The notes under the pieces are model-generated. The model saw only the letters and a program-made list of their open reading frames with translations. It made no database searches and was not told where the DNA came from. This document shows positions 44,564-52,804 of a DNA stretch of 63,609 nucleotides, piece by piece; positions within the stretch are counted from its first letter, which is position 1; each line of letters opens with the position of its first letter. Source of the DNA: Clostridium sp. (GTDB lineage Bacteria > Bacteroidota > Bacteroidia > Bacteroidales > Muribaculaceae); NCBI GenBank assembly GCA_023663805.1, contig JAMPGR010000005.1:1-63609 (forward strand), given 5' to 3'. Made by a program: the position numbers and the translations under genes.

Positions 44564-44589
44564 CCCCATAAAATATGAAGTCTATGGGG
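44564..44589. terminator. Short hairpin between convergent genes
   Basis: CCCCATA (44564-44570) and TATGGGG (44583-44589) with a 12-base loop, ending next to the stop codon of the SNF2 partner gene. Confidence 0.4.
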
Positions 44590-46512
44590 CTACCGGCTAT
44601 AGGGACGCTGGGGGCCATCGAAGAGATAGCCGTGGGATTTCATCAGTTCGCGGAACCGGTCGATGTCTGACAATTTGACGAGGATCATATAATTTTCGGT
44701 ACGGATGACAATCTTCCGAAGATCGGGGTCAGAGGTCAGTATTGCGGTCAGTTCTTTGTCGGAGGGGTTAACCGCGAAGAGCGAGTACTTCTCCTCCGGG
44801 AAGACAATCTCTTCGGCTTTGCGCAGCATCGTTGCGAACAGATTCTCCCAGGCCGGTCCCGGTTCTGCACATATGTGGTTCTTGAAAAACTCGATTTTCT
44901 CCTTTATGTCTCCGATGTTGTTACAATAGCGAAGGAAACTTTTCTCTGTCACCTGATAGCGGTTTATCCCGACGCTTTTGCATATCTTGTTCAGCCAGAT
45001 CATATAGGGATTCCGGGGGTTGGTCGCGAGAATCAGAAGACGATCGGGATCTACCGTGAAGATATCCGTCATGTCCGGTTTTTTCAGGGTGATGGTATCT
45101 GTGTTCCCTGTCGCGAACATACCGAGGGGCGTCAGTCGGGCATATTCGATTCCGTCGATCCAGGGTTTGTCGGTCACACTCTGGTCTGTCATCGTGACTT
45201 CGATATAGCCCAGAGCAGCGAGCGCCATCAGGTAGCCCTTGACGTATGGTTCGCCACACGACTGGTAGAGATTCGCCGGATTCAGTGGCTTTCCGGTCAG
45301 GGTGTCCGACGCCGTGCTTGTGTAGACGTCGCAGTGGCGTGAGTAGTCGTAGTTGCTTTTGATGGCCGGGGTGGAGAAGAACAGGGGATTGGTCTTGTCG
45401 GTTGTGTTGACCGCGAGTTTGTCGACGATTTGCGAGACGCGGACCCATTTTCCCGAGGTCGAGGCGAGGAGTTTGTTGATGAAATTTCCGTTCTCATCCG
45501 CATAGGCCTGCTGGCTGAGAGGCTTCGTTATGCCGGCGATATGGGGAAGAACGGTCTCGAGAAGTTGCGGGACGCTGTTGATCGCTTTTGGAAGTTTCGT
45601 GAATATCTCCTTCAGCCTCTTTTCGATTTCTGAATCTTTTGCTCTTCGATTGTTCGATACATAGCGGGTATAGGCAATTATTCTTATACGTTGACACCAG
45701 TCGTCGAGCACCTTGTTTCCGGCCCATTCCTTCGGCTGGCACTCAGGCATCATCTGTTCGATCCGCTTTATCTGGTTCTGATAGACGAGGCGTGTTGACC
45801 CGATCTCGATCTGGCCGGTGTCGTAGAGTCCGTCGATCATATTGAAGGCCTCGACGACGGTCTGAAAGCCGGTGAAGCCGCGCGATGCTTTCTCATCGTC
45901 GATTTTGTCCGGCAGTTCGAGCGGCAGATATCCGTCGGCATAGCATGTGTGGCGGTAGGATTCTTTCGAGTTGGGGAGACCGAGGTAGACGTCGTTCAAT
46001 TTGTCGGTGTAAATCGAACCGTAGTACGCCTTGAATATCTTGCAGTTTTTCAACTGGAGATCGAGGTTGACCGACGCCCCGTTCCAACTCCGGGTAACGA
46101 TGACTGCTTTACTCGCGAGAATCCGGTTGATTTCGTTCGAACCGACGTAGAAATTCCGGGCCATCAGTTCGAAGAGTTTCTTGTCGCGTTTCGAGTCTTC
46201 CAGCTCTTTTTCGACGGGGATGCTGTCGCCGGCATTCTCCATGACCGCGATGACGAGTCCGAGCTGCTCTTTGTTGAGGGCGTAGAGTTGCGGCGGTGTA
46301 CATCCCTTTTTGGCGAACGGCGAGGGGCGTGTGCGGCCGTTTTTGTCGACGAAGATGATATCCCCTTTCTTGACCAGCATATAGAATTTCTCGGCGCGGT
46401 CAGACAGTTCGGCCTTAGTCATTGATCCGGCCAATTCGCGGGCGCGTTTGTCGAGCGCGGGGCGGTCGGCAAGCGTTACCGTGATTTTCTGCTCTTCCTG
46501 TTTCTTGCTCAT
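44590..46512 (-). CDS. Unknown protein translationally coupled to SNF2 ATPase
   Basis: 640 residues from the ATG at 46512, whose first bases overlap the TGA of the SNF2 gene (ATGA). No signal peptide or membrane segment. A central part (about 385-485) looks like a winged-helix domain: KGYLMALAALGYIEVTMTD then YARLTPLGMFATGN. The N-terminus (MSKKQEEQKITVTLADRP) leads to a block KEQLGLVIAVMENAGDSIPV. No catalytic motif was recognised. The strict coupling suggests the two proteins act together in DNA or chromatin-like remodelling, but this is inference. Confidence 0.7.
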   Translation of the reverse strand: MSKKQEEQKITVTLADRPALDKRARELAGSMTKAELSDRAEKFYMLVKKGDIIFVDKNGRTRPSPFAKKGCTPPQLYALNKEQLGLVIAVMENAGDSIPVEKELEDSKRDKKLFELMARNFYVGSNEINRILASKAVIVTRSWNGASVNLDLQLKNCKIFKAYYGSIYTDKLNDVYLGLPNSKESYRHTCYADGYLPLELPDKIDDEKASRGFTGFQTVVEAFNMIDGLYDTGQIEIGSTRLVYQNQIKRIEQMMPECQPKEWAGNKVLDDWCQRIRIIAYTRYVSNNRRAKDSEIEKRLKEIFTKLPKAINSVPQLLETVLPHIAGITKPLSQQAYADENGNFINKLLASTSGKWVRVSQIVDKLAVNTTDKTNPLFFSTPAIKSNYDYSRHCDVYTSTASDTLTGKPLNPANLYQSCGEPYVKGYLMALAALGYIEVTMTDQSVTDKPWIDGIEYARLTPLGMFATGNTDTITLKKPDMTDIFTVDPDRLLILATNPRNPYMIWLNKICKSVGINRYQVTEKSFLRYCNNIGDIKEKIEFFKNHICAEPGPAWENLFATMLRKAEEIVFPEEKYSLFAVNPSDKELTAILTSDPDLRKIVIRTENYMILVKLSDIDRFRELMKSHGYLFDGPQRPYSR

Positions 46513-49355
46513 TTCTTTCTCGGCGCTAAAATGAAGTTGATATCCTCCTCGGTCAGCATTTTGCCGCTTCCGGAGTCTGTGCTGATCACGGTGTCGACCA
46601 ACAGTGATTTCTGTTCCTGGAGTTCGCGGATTTTCTCCTCGATCGTGTCTTTCATGTAGAGCGAATAACTCATGACGGTCGCTTTCTGGCCGATTCGGTG
46701 GAGGCGGTTGATCGCCTGCTCCTCGGCGGCTTTGTTCCACCACGGTTCGAAGATGATAACCGTGTCGGCGACGGTCAGGTTGAGACCCGTGCCGCCGGTC
46801 TTCAGAGTCATCAGAAGCACCTTGCACTCCGGATCGTTCTGGAACCGGTCGATGACTTTCTTGCGGTTATGGGTCGCTCCTGTCATCATCTCGTAGCCGA
46901 TTCCGAGGTTCTCGAGTCGTTCGGCTGTCAGTTCGAGTCCGGCGATGAAGTTGTAGAAGACAACGACTTTGTGTTTGTTCGTGACGGCGGTCTCGAGTTG
47001 CTCGGCGAGCAGTTCGAGTTTCGGAGAGTGTATCAGACCGTCGGACAGGCTCTCGGGGATCGAGGCGATACGCCGCAGTTCGCTGAGGGCCTGGAGGATA
47101 AGCATCTGCGACTTGTTGATGCCCTCGGTTGCGATCGAGGAGTTGATCTGGTCCGCATAGAAACGCCGGCGGCGTTCGTAGAAGGTCGCGAGTTCGGGTG
47201 ACATTTCGGCGTAGAGCGTCTGGTCGATGCGGTCCGGGAGGTCGGTCAGCACGTTCTTTTTGAGGCGCCGGAGAATGAAGGGGAACACCTTGCGGCGCAA
47301 TTCTTCGGCGGCGAGTTCGTCGCCGTTGCGCTGGATCGGGTAGGTGTAGTAGCGGTTGAAGTCGTCGGCGGTTCCGAACATCGTCGGGTTGAGGAAATGG
47401 AACAGAGAGTAGAGTTCGGTCAGGTTGTTTTCGATCGGTGTGCCGGAGATGGCGAGCCGGTGGTCAGCCTTGAGAAGCCATGCCGCGCGGGTTATCTGGG
47501 CCGTGACATTCTTTATGTTCTGCGATTCGTCGAGGACGACATATGCGAAGTCGCGCTTACGGAGTTCGTCGATGTCGTTTCTCAGGATCGCGTAGGTTGT
47601 CAGGACAATATTGGATTTCAACGCCTCGTCGAGGTCGCGCCCCGATCCGTAGTAGGTCGCGTGGGTCAGCGAGGGAGCGAAGCGGTCGAGTTCCTTTTCC
47701 CAGTTGAAAATCAGGCTCCGCGGCATTACGACCAGCGATGGTTTCTGTTCCGCCGGATAGATCTGGAGGAACATGGTGATCGTCTGGATCGTTTTTCCGA
47801 GACCCATGTCGTCGGCGAGACAACCGCCGAGGTTGTTGTCGTGGAGATATTTGATCCAGCGGACACCCCGGTCCTGATATGGGCGCAGGGTCGCGTGGAG
47901 TTCCTTCGTGTCGATTGTCTCTTTGTCGAGGTTGTTGAATCCTTCGTAGATCTCGCGCTGGCGCTCGATTCCGGGACCCTTCAGGCGTTCGTTCAGGAGG
48001 GCTTCGATTTCCGGCAGGTCGAAGAAGGAGATTTTCAGTTTGTCTCCGTTCCCGCGGTTATGGCGGAAGATTCGCTGGAGACGTTTCATGTAGGTGTCGT
48101 CGATTATGGCGCGGGTTCCGTCGGAGAGTTCGATGTAGTGGTCGCGTCCATAACGGTTCAGCAGGTCCGACAGCGAGATTGTTTCGCTGCCGACTTCGAC
48201 GTTTGCGGTTCCTTCGAGGAAGTCTATGCCCGACGACAGATTGACATTCAATCGGGGTGTAACGGCCGTTACTTTATAGGATTTCAGTTTGTCGGTTCCG
48301 ATGACGCGGTAGGTCGCCAGCAGCGACGGAAGGCCCCGGAAGATGAAACTGGATGCGAGTTCTTCGGGGAGTATGAATGTCTCGCCGTCGCGGTAGTATT
48401 CGCGCCCCTCGCGCTTTGTCGGCGCCGAGTCGACGATCTTTTCTCCGATCTCTTCCCGGTAGGGTTCCATTTCGATCGGTTCGATATCGCGGACGACGAT
48501 TTTGTCTTCGGTCTCGCTGGCGACGCGAGTCAGGTCGAATTTGTCTGTCAGAGCCGGAGGGATTCGGTTGAAGGTCTGGCGGACACTCATGACGAGGGCG
48601 TTGTCGCTGTCGATCCGTTCGAAGATGATTGTCGGAACCCCTGTTTCCTTCGACCGGGCATAGATGACTTCACAGCCGTCGACGTCGATGTCGACGTTGT
48701 CTACATAGGAGAGGAAGACCGAGAGCATCGCAGGGATTTGGTCGGCCCGGAACGGTTTGCAGAATTCGGCCATGTTGATATAGTTGTCTCCGACCGAGAG
48801 TATGGGATAGACGGCGTGTCCGGCCAGAATGAAACTGTCCGAGAGGAACGTCACATCGTTAAGCGTCTCTCCTGTCGGCGCCGCGACTTCGACCGAAGCG
48901 GCGACCTTACGGCGGCTTTTCTCTTCCGGAGCCGGTTCTGCGTTCTGCTCCGGCTCGTCGAAGCGTATGCGGTAGGTTATGTGTGCGTTCTCGTCTGAGA
49001 AACTGATTGCCTCGCCGCGGCGGTCGATTACGTTGCCGGCCATCGAGAGCATGTAGAGCAACTGAGGGTTCTCGCGGAGTCTGACCCGGCCGTCCTGTTC
49101 GTCGCCCCAGACGATCGCTCCCGAGTTGCGATCCATTATGTTCGTTATAGCCTTGACGAGGTTCGACTTCGCTCCGGAGAAGTTCCTGTAGTCGGGGTTG
49201 ACCGGTTTCTGTTCGCGGTCGACGATGACGACCGATTCGTCGCCGGGATTGCAGTCTGTGTCGAGCATAAACCAGATCTCTTCGCCGCGGCGGCTTCCTG
49301 TTGCCGCGTGTCTGACGAGCGGTTTGCTGAAATTCAATATGTCGGTTACTTCCAT
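46509..49355 (-). CDS. SNF2-family DNA translocase/helicase
   Basis: 948 residues. The N-terminal 470 residues have no recognised fold except scattered beta-rich blocks. The SNF2 motor follows: motif I DDMGLGKTIQT (about 515), motif II VVLDESQNI (about 610, DESQ rather than DEAH), then SGTPIENNLTELYSLFHFL. In the C-terminal RecA lobe are LKTGGTGLNLTVAD and the arginine-finger motif INRLHRIGQKATV. It lacks a SWIM zinc finger that I can see. The gene overlaps the downstream partner by four bases. Role: double-strand DNA translocation, target unknown. Confidence 0.88.
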   Translation of the reverse strand: MEVTDILNFSKPLVRHAATGSRRGEEIWFMLDTDCNPGDESVVIVDREQKPVNPDYRNFSGAKSNLVKAITNIMDRNSGAIVWGDEQDGRVRLRENPQLLYMLSMAGNVIDRRGEAISFSDENAHITYRIRFDEPEQNAEPAPEEKSRRKVAASVEVAAPTGETLNDVTFLSDSFILAGHAVYPILSVGDNYINMAEFCKPFRADQIPAMLSVFLSYVDNVDIDVDGCEVIYARSKETGVPTIIFERIDSDNALVMSVRQTFNRIPPALTDKFDLTRVASETEDKIVVRDIEPIEMEPYREEIGEKIVDSAPTKREGREYYRDGETFILPEELASSFIFRGLPSLLATYRVIGTDKLKSYKVTAVTPRLNVNLSSGIDFLEGTANVEVGSETISLSDLLNRYGRDHYIELSDGTRAIIDDTYMKRLQRIFRHNRGNGDKLKISFFDLPEIEALLNERLKGPGIERQREIYEGFNNLDKETIDTKELHATLRPYQDRGVRWIKYLHDNNLGGCLADDMGLGKTIQTITMFLQIYPAEQKPSLVVMPRSLIFNWEKELDRFAPSLTHATYYGSGRDLDEALKSNIVLTTYAILRNDIDELRKRDFAYVVLDESQNIKNVTAQITRAAWLLKADHRLAISGTPIENNLTELYSLFHFLNPTMFGTADDFNRYYTYPIQRNGDELAAEELRRKVFPFILRRLKKNVLTDLPDRIDQTLYAEMSPELATFYERRRRFYADQINSSIATEGINKSQMLILQALSELRRIASIPESLSDGLIHSPKLELLAEQLETAVTNKHKVVVFYNFIAGLELTAERLENLGIGYEMMTGATHNRKKVIDRFQNDPECKVLLMTLKTGGTGLNLTVADTVIIFEPWWNKAAEEQAINRLHRIGQKATVMSYSLYMKDTIEEKIRELQEQKSLLVDTVISTDSGSGKMLTEEDINFILAPRKK

Positions 49356-49435
49356 AGATCTCTTGTCTGGTACTATAACGCTGTTTCTTCGGATTTGGTT
49401 ATAAGTGTTTGGCGTTTTTCCGGTATCTTAAACTT

Positions 49436-49477
49436 GAAGGAGACGGACACACTGACCTTCAGTGCTCCGTCTCCTTC
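49436..49477. terminator. 12-bp perfect hairpin after spt
   Basis: GAAGGAGACGGA (49436-49447) and TCCGTCTCCTTC (49466-49477), with an inner 6-bp hairpin (CACTGA, CCT, TCAGTG). Lies after the spt stop and before the SNF2 start; T-rich on the plus side. Confidence 0.75.
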
Positions 49478-49512
49478 GATTTTTCTTGGGTTCCTTACAG
49501 GCCGGGCTGGGA

Positions 49513-50703
49513 TCAGGGAATCAGGTCGTAACTGCGGAAGACTTTGCGGATCTTTTCGAGGGCGGTTTCGACTTGTTCTTTTGTGTGGGTAGCCATCAGG
49601 CTGAAGCGGATCAGGGTGTCCTGTGGCGCGACGGCAGGCGACACAACCGGATTTACGAAGATCCCCTCTTCGAGAAGGTCGCGGGTGATGGCGAATGTCT
49701 TGAAGTTGTCGCGGATGAAGAGCGGAATGATCGGAGTCGAAGTGTTGCCGATCTCGCAGCCCATGTTGCGGAATCCTTCGAGAGCGAAGTTGGTCAGTTT
49801 CCAGAGGTTTTCCTGGCGTTCGGGTTCCTGCTGCATGATTTCGAGGGCCTTCATCGCTGCGGCGGTCGACGCCGGGGTGATGCTGGCGGTGAAGATATAT
49901 GAGCGGGAGTGGTGGCGCAGGAAGTTGGTAATCGTCTTGTCGGTCGCGATAAAGCCGCCGAGCGAGGCGAACGATTTCGAGAATGTTCCCATGATCAGGT
50001 CGACATCTTTGGCGACGCCCTGTTCGTGACAGACTCCGCGTCCGCCTTTTCCGAAGACGCCGATGCCGTGGGCCTCGTCGACCATAACGCTGGCGTTATA
50101 TTTCTTGGCGAGTTTGACGATCGAACGTACGTCGGCGACATCCCCCTCCATCGAGAAGACGCCGTCGGTGACGATCAGTTTGACTTTGTCGGGGTCGCAG
50201 CGCTGGAGTTGTTTCTCGAGCGACTCCATATCGTTGTGTTTGTATTTCAGACTCTGGGAGAACGAAAGGCGGCGTCCCTCGATGATCGATGCGTGGTCCT
50301 GTTCGTCCCAGAGGATATAGTCTTCGCGTCCGGTCAGGCAGGAGACTACGCCGAGGTTGACTTCGAATCCGGTCGAATAGATCATGACATCCTCCTTGCC
50401 GGTATACTCGGCGAGTTTGGCCTCGAGTTCTTTGTGGAGGTCGAGGGTTCCGTTAAGGAACGGCGAACCGGCGCACCCTGTGCCGTATTTGCGGGTGGCT
50501 TCGATTGCGGCTTCCTTTATACGGGGGTCGTTGACAAGTCCGCTGTAGCAGTTCGACCCGAACATCAGGACACGTTTTCCGTTTATGATAACTTCCGGGT
50601 CCTGTTCTGAGGAAATGGCGCGGAAATAGGGATAGACTCCGGCGGCTTTGGCTTCCTGAGGGGCGGTGTACTGCGATAGTTTCTGTTGAAGTAACTTCTT
50701 CAT
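49513..50703 (-). CDS. spt: Serine palmitoyltransferase
   Basis: PLP-dependent alpha-oxoamine synthase condensing serine with palmitoyl-CoA, the first step of bacterial sphingolipid synthesis. SGCAGSPFLNGT-type block (GTGCAGSPFLNGTLDLH, 75-91), VDEAHGIGVFG, and the PLP lysine Lys243 in IMGTFSKSFASLGG. It has 396 residues. The sequence tracks the known Bacteroides enzyme closely (SFSQSLKYKHNDME, PQDTLIRFSLMATHTKEQ). Glycine C-acetyltransferase (kbl) is a possible confusion, but no tdh neighbour exists. Confidence 0.88.
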   Translation of the reverse strand: MKKLLQQKLSQYTAPQEAKAAGVYPYFRAISSEQDPEVIINGKRVLMFGSNCYSGLVNDPRIKEAAIEATRKYGTGCAGSPFLNGTLDLHKELEAKLAEYTGKEDVMIYSTGFEVNLGVVSCLTGREDYILWDEQDHASIIEGRRLSFSQSLKYKHNDMESLEKQLQRCDPDKVKLIVTDGVFSMEGDVADVRSIVKLAKKYNASVMVDEAHGIGVFGKGGRGVCHEQGVAKDVDLIMGTFSKSFASLGGFIATDKTITNFLRHHSRSYIFTASITPASTAAAMKALEIMQQEPERQENLWKLTNFALEGFRNMGCEIGNTSTPIIPLFIRDNFKTFAITRDLLEEGIFVNPVVSPAVAPQDTLIRFSLMATHTKEQVETALEKIRKVFRSYDLIP

Positions 50704-50765
50704 AGTTAATGTGATAGTGGTGATTTATGATTAACTATCCGAGCCGTTTGGTTTAACTCAGGCTG

Positions 50766-50773
50766 CAAAATTA
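50766..50773 (-). promoter_or_regulatory. Promoter of spt
   Basis: TAATTTTG on the minus strand, 62 bases before the start codon. Confidence 0.5.
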
Positions 50774-50856
50774 CAAAAAAAGTTTCGAATTGTTTAAAAA
50801 CGCTAATGAAAGATTATGCCCGATTCACATTTTTTAAGCCATTGCCGGTTTGGCCG

Positions 50857-50890
50857 AAAAAAAGCCTCCGGAGGGGTCCGGAGGCTTTTT
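50857..50890 (-). terminator. Intrinsic terminator of the aspS-nif3-zinc-ribbon unit
   Basis: GCCTCCGGA and TCCGGAGGC form a perfect 9-bp stem with a GGGG/CCCC loop, flanked by A7 and T5, so it works on both strands. It lies 14 bases after the zinc-ribbon stop. Confidence 0.9.
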
Positions 50891-50903
50891 ATGATGGCGG
50901 TGA

Positions 50904-51674
50904 TTATTCGGGATTTTCTATGCCGGCGAGTTTCGGATCGATTATGATTCGGCCGCAGTATTCGCAGACGATGACTTTCTTGTGCATCTTGATCTCCATC
51001 TGGCGTTGCGGTGGTATCCGGTTGAAGCATCCGCCGCAGGCGTTGCGCTGGACATAGACGATGCCGAGGCCGTTGCGGGCGTTCTTGCGGATACGCTTGA
51101 AGGCGTTCAGCGTATATTCGTCGATCTCCCCTTCGAGCGCTTTTGCGCGGGTCCGGAGTTCCTCCTCTTCTTTGCGGGTCTCGCTGACGATTTCGTCGAG
51201 TTCGCGCTTCTTCTCCTCGAGGATCTGTTCCTGGTCGGCGAGGGTTTCCTGGGTGCGGGCGATATCTCCACGGCGGTCCTCGGTCAGGCGGCGGTATTCT
51301 TTGATATGCTTTTCCGAAAGTTCGATCTCGAGTGTCTGGAACTCGATCTCTTTCGAGAGGAGTTCATATTCGCGGTTGTTCCGGACGTTGTCGAGCTGCG
51401 ACTTGTATTTTTCGATGTTAGCCTTGCTGTTGTTGATCTTCTCGTTTTCTTCGACCTCTTTGCGGCGAAGGTCTTCGATCTCACCCTCGTATTTGGCGAT
51501 TCGGGTGTGGAGGCCTTTGATGACCGACTCGAGTTGCTCGACTTCGATCGGGAGTTCTCCGCGGACATCGCGGATCCGGTCGATCTGAGACAGAACCGTC
51601 TGCAGCTGATAGAGCGATTTCAAGCGCGATTCGACGCTGTTGGCCTGTTCGGATTTGTTCTTGTCGTTAGCCAT
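50904..51674 (-). CDS. Coiled-coil zinc-ribbon protein (DUF164/CdsZ family)
   Basis: 256 residues. A long antiparallel coiled coil (about 15-185) with the family block NVRNNREYELLSKEIE, then a C4 zinc ribbon whose cysteines are in ACGGCF and VCEYCGR (about 213-242). Family members bind nucleic acids or nucleic-acid proteins; no exact role is proven. Six bases after the nif3-like gene. A promoter-like element lies within the nif3 3' end. Confidence 0.85.
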   Translation of the reverse strand: MANDKNKSEQANSVESRLKSLYQLQTVLSQIDRIRDVRGELPIEVEQLESVIKGLHTRIAKYEGEIEDLRRKEVEENEKINNSKANIEKYKSQLDNVRNNREYELLSKEIEFQTLEIELSEKHIKEYRRLTEDRRGDIARTQETLADQEQILEEKKRELDEIVSETRKEEEELRTRAKALEGEIDEYTLNAFKRIRKNARNGLGIVYVQRNACGGCFNRIPPQRQMEIKMHKKVIVCEYCGRIIIDPKLAGIENPE

Positions 51675-51680
51675 GTTTGC

Positions 51681-52799
51681 TTACAAATATTGTATTGGAT
51701 TTATTTCGTTCTTTGATATTCCGACTGCAAAGTTAGGAAATTTTTCGCTAATAATTCGATAAAAAATGTCCCGGGCGCATTGTTCGCTGTCGAAATGGCC
51801 TATGTCGACCAGGGCGATCTGCGACGAGAGGTCGACAAAGTCGTGGTAGCGGAGGTCGGCTGTTATCATGATCTGGGCGCGTAGGCTGATCGCGCGGCCG
51901 ATCAGCGAGCCTCCCGCGCCGCCACAGAGGGCGACGCGACGGTAGCGGACCGGTTCTTCGCCCGGGGTATCCTCTCCGTCGAAGCGCGAGGCGCGGATAC
52001 CCTGGCAGCCGAACCGTTCTTTCGCCATCAGGGCGATTTCGCGCGGTGTCATCGGCTTCGGAAGATTACCGATGCAGCCGAGTCCGTTCGGGTTCGATCC
52101 GGTCTCTACGGCGGTGAATTCGTATGCGGGCTCTTCGTAGGGGTGGACCTGGCGTAGGGCGTTCTCGACGGCTCCGCGGCGCCAGCGTGGCAGGAGCATC
52201 TCGAGACGGACCTCCGGACCGCTGTGGTAGGCGTATACCTCGCCGACTGCAGGCTCCGAGCCTTCGAGCGGACGGAAGGTCCCTTCGCCCTGTGTCGACC
52301 AACTGCAGGAGTCGTAGCGTCCGATTGTACCGGCTCCGGCGTCGAAAAGCGCCAGGCGAACCTCCTCGAGTTTTGCGGCCGGGACGAACACCGTCAGTTT
52401 CAACTGGTCGTTCATGCGCGGTTCGAGGACGGCGATATCCTCGAGACCGAGCATCTCGGCCATCTGCCGCGAGACGCCGTAGGAGGCACTGTCGAGCGCG
52501 GTATGGGAGGAGTATATGGCGATTCCGGAGGCGATGGCGCGGATGGCGACGCGTTCGGCCGGGATGGAGCCTGTCAGACGCTTCAGTCCGCGGAATATCA
52601 GCGGGTGATGGGAGATGACGAGGTTGTAGCCCCGCGCGACCGCTTCGTCGATGATGGCCTCGGTGCAGTCGACGCAGAGGAGCACGCCGCGACAGTCAGC
52701 CCCGGCGTCGCCGACCTGAAGCCCGCTGTTGTCCCAGTCTTCCTGGATCGACAGCGGGGCTTCGGCCTCGATTGCGTTCAGAATATCTCGTATTCTCAT
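51681..52799 (-). CDS. Nif3-like dinuclear metal centre protein
   Basis: 372-residue NIF3/YbgI family protein, a widely conserved two-metal protein of uncertain function, sometimes annotated as GTP cyclohydrolase I type 2. N-terminal WDNSGLQVGD, VISHHPLIFRGLKRL and YSSHTALDSASYGVS carry metal ligands; C-terminal ADLRYHDFVD and DIGHFDSEQ supply the rest. The middle PII-like insertion (about 135-235, FVPAAKLEEVRLALFDAGAG) is usual in the long family form. Five bases after aspS. Confidence 0.88.
   Translation of the reverse strand: MRIRDILNAIEAEAPLSIQEDWDNSGLQVGDAGADCRGVLLCVDCTEAIIDEAVARGYNLVISHHPLIFRGLKRLTGSIPAERVAIRAIASGIAIYSSHTALDSASYGVSRQMAEMLGLEDIAVLEPRMNDQLKLTVFVPAAKLEEVRLALFDAGAGTIGRYDSCSWSTQGEGTFRPLEGSEPAVGEVYAYHSGPEVRLEMLLPRWRRGAVENALRQVHPYEEPAYEFTAVETGSNPNGLGCIGNLPKPMTPREIALMAKERFGCQGIRASRFDGEDTPGEEPVRYRRVALCGGAGGSLIGRAISLRAQIMITADLRYHDFVDLSSQIALVDIGHFDSEQCARDIFYRIISEKFPNFAVGISKNEINPIQYL
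51728..51735 (-). promoter_or_regulatory. Promoter-like element inside the nif3-like gene
   Basis: TAACTTTG on the minus strand, within the last codons of nif3-like, 53 bases before the zinc-ribbon start. No clear -33 box. Confidence 0.4.
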
Positions 52800-52804
52800 T
52801 CAGG

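Noticed and set aside
47397..48998. A 533-codon plus-strand frame inside the SNF2 gene
   Set aside because: Antisense shadow of a gene with clear helicase motifs; no domain recognised and no promoter.
49513..50703. Glycine C-acetyltransferase (kbl) or a second bioF
   Set aside because: The sequence follows the Bacteroides serine palmitoyltransferase pattern, no tdh is adjacent, and a real bioF already sits in the biotin operon.
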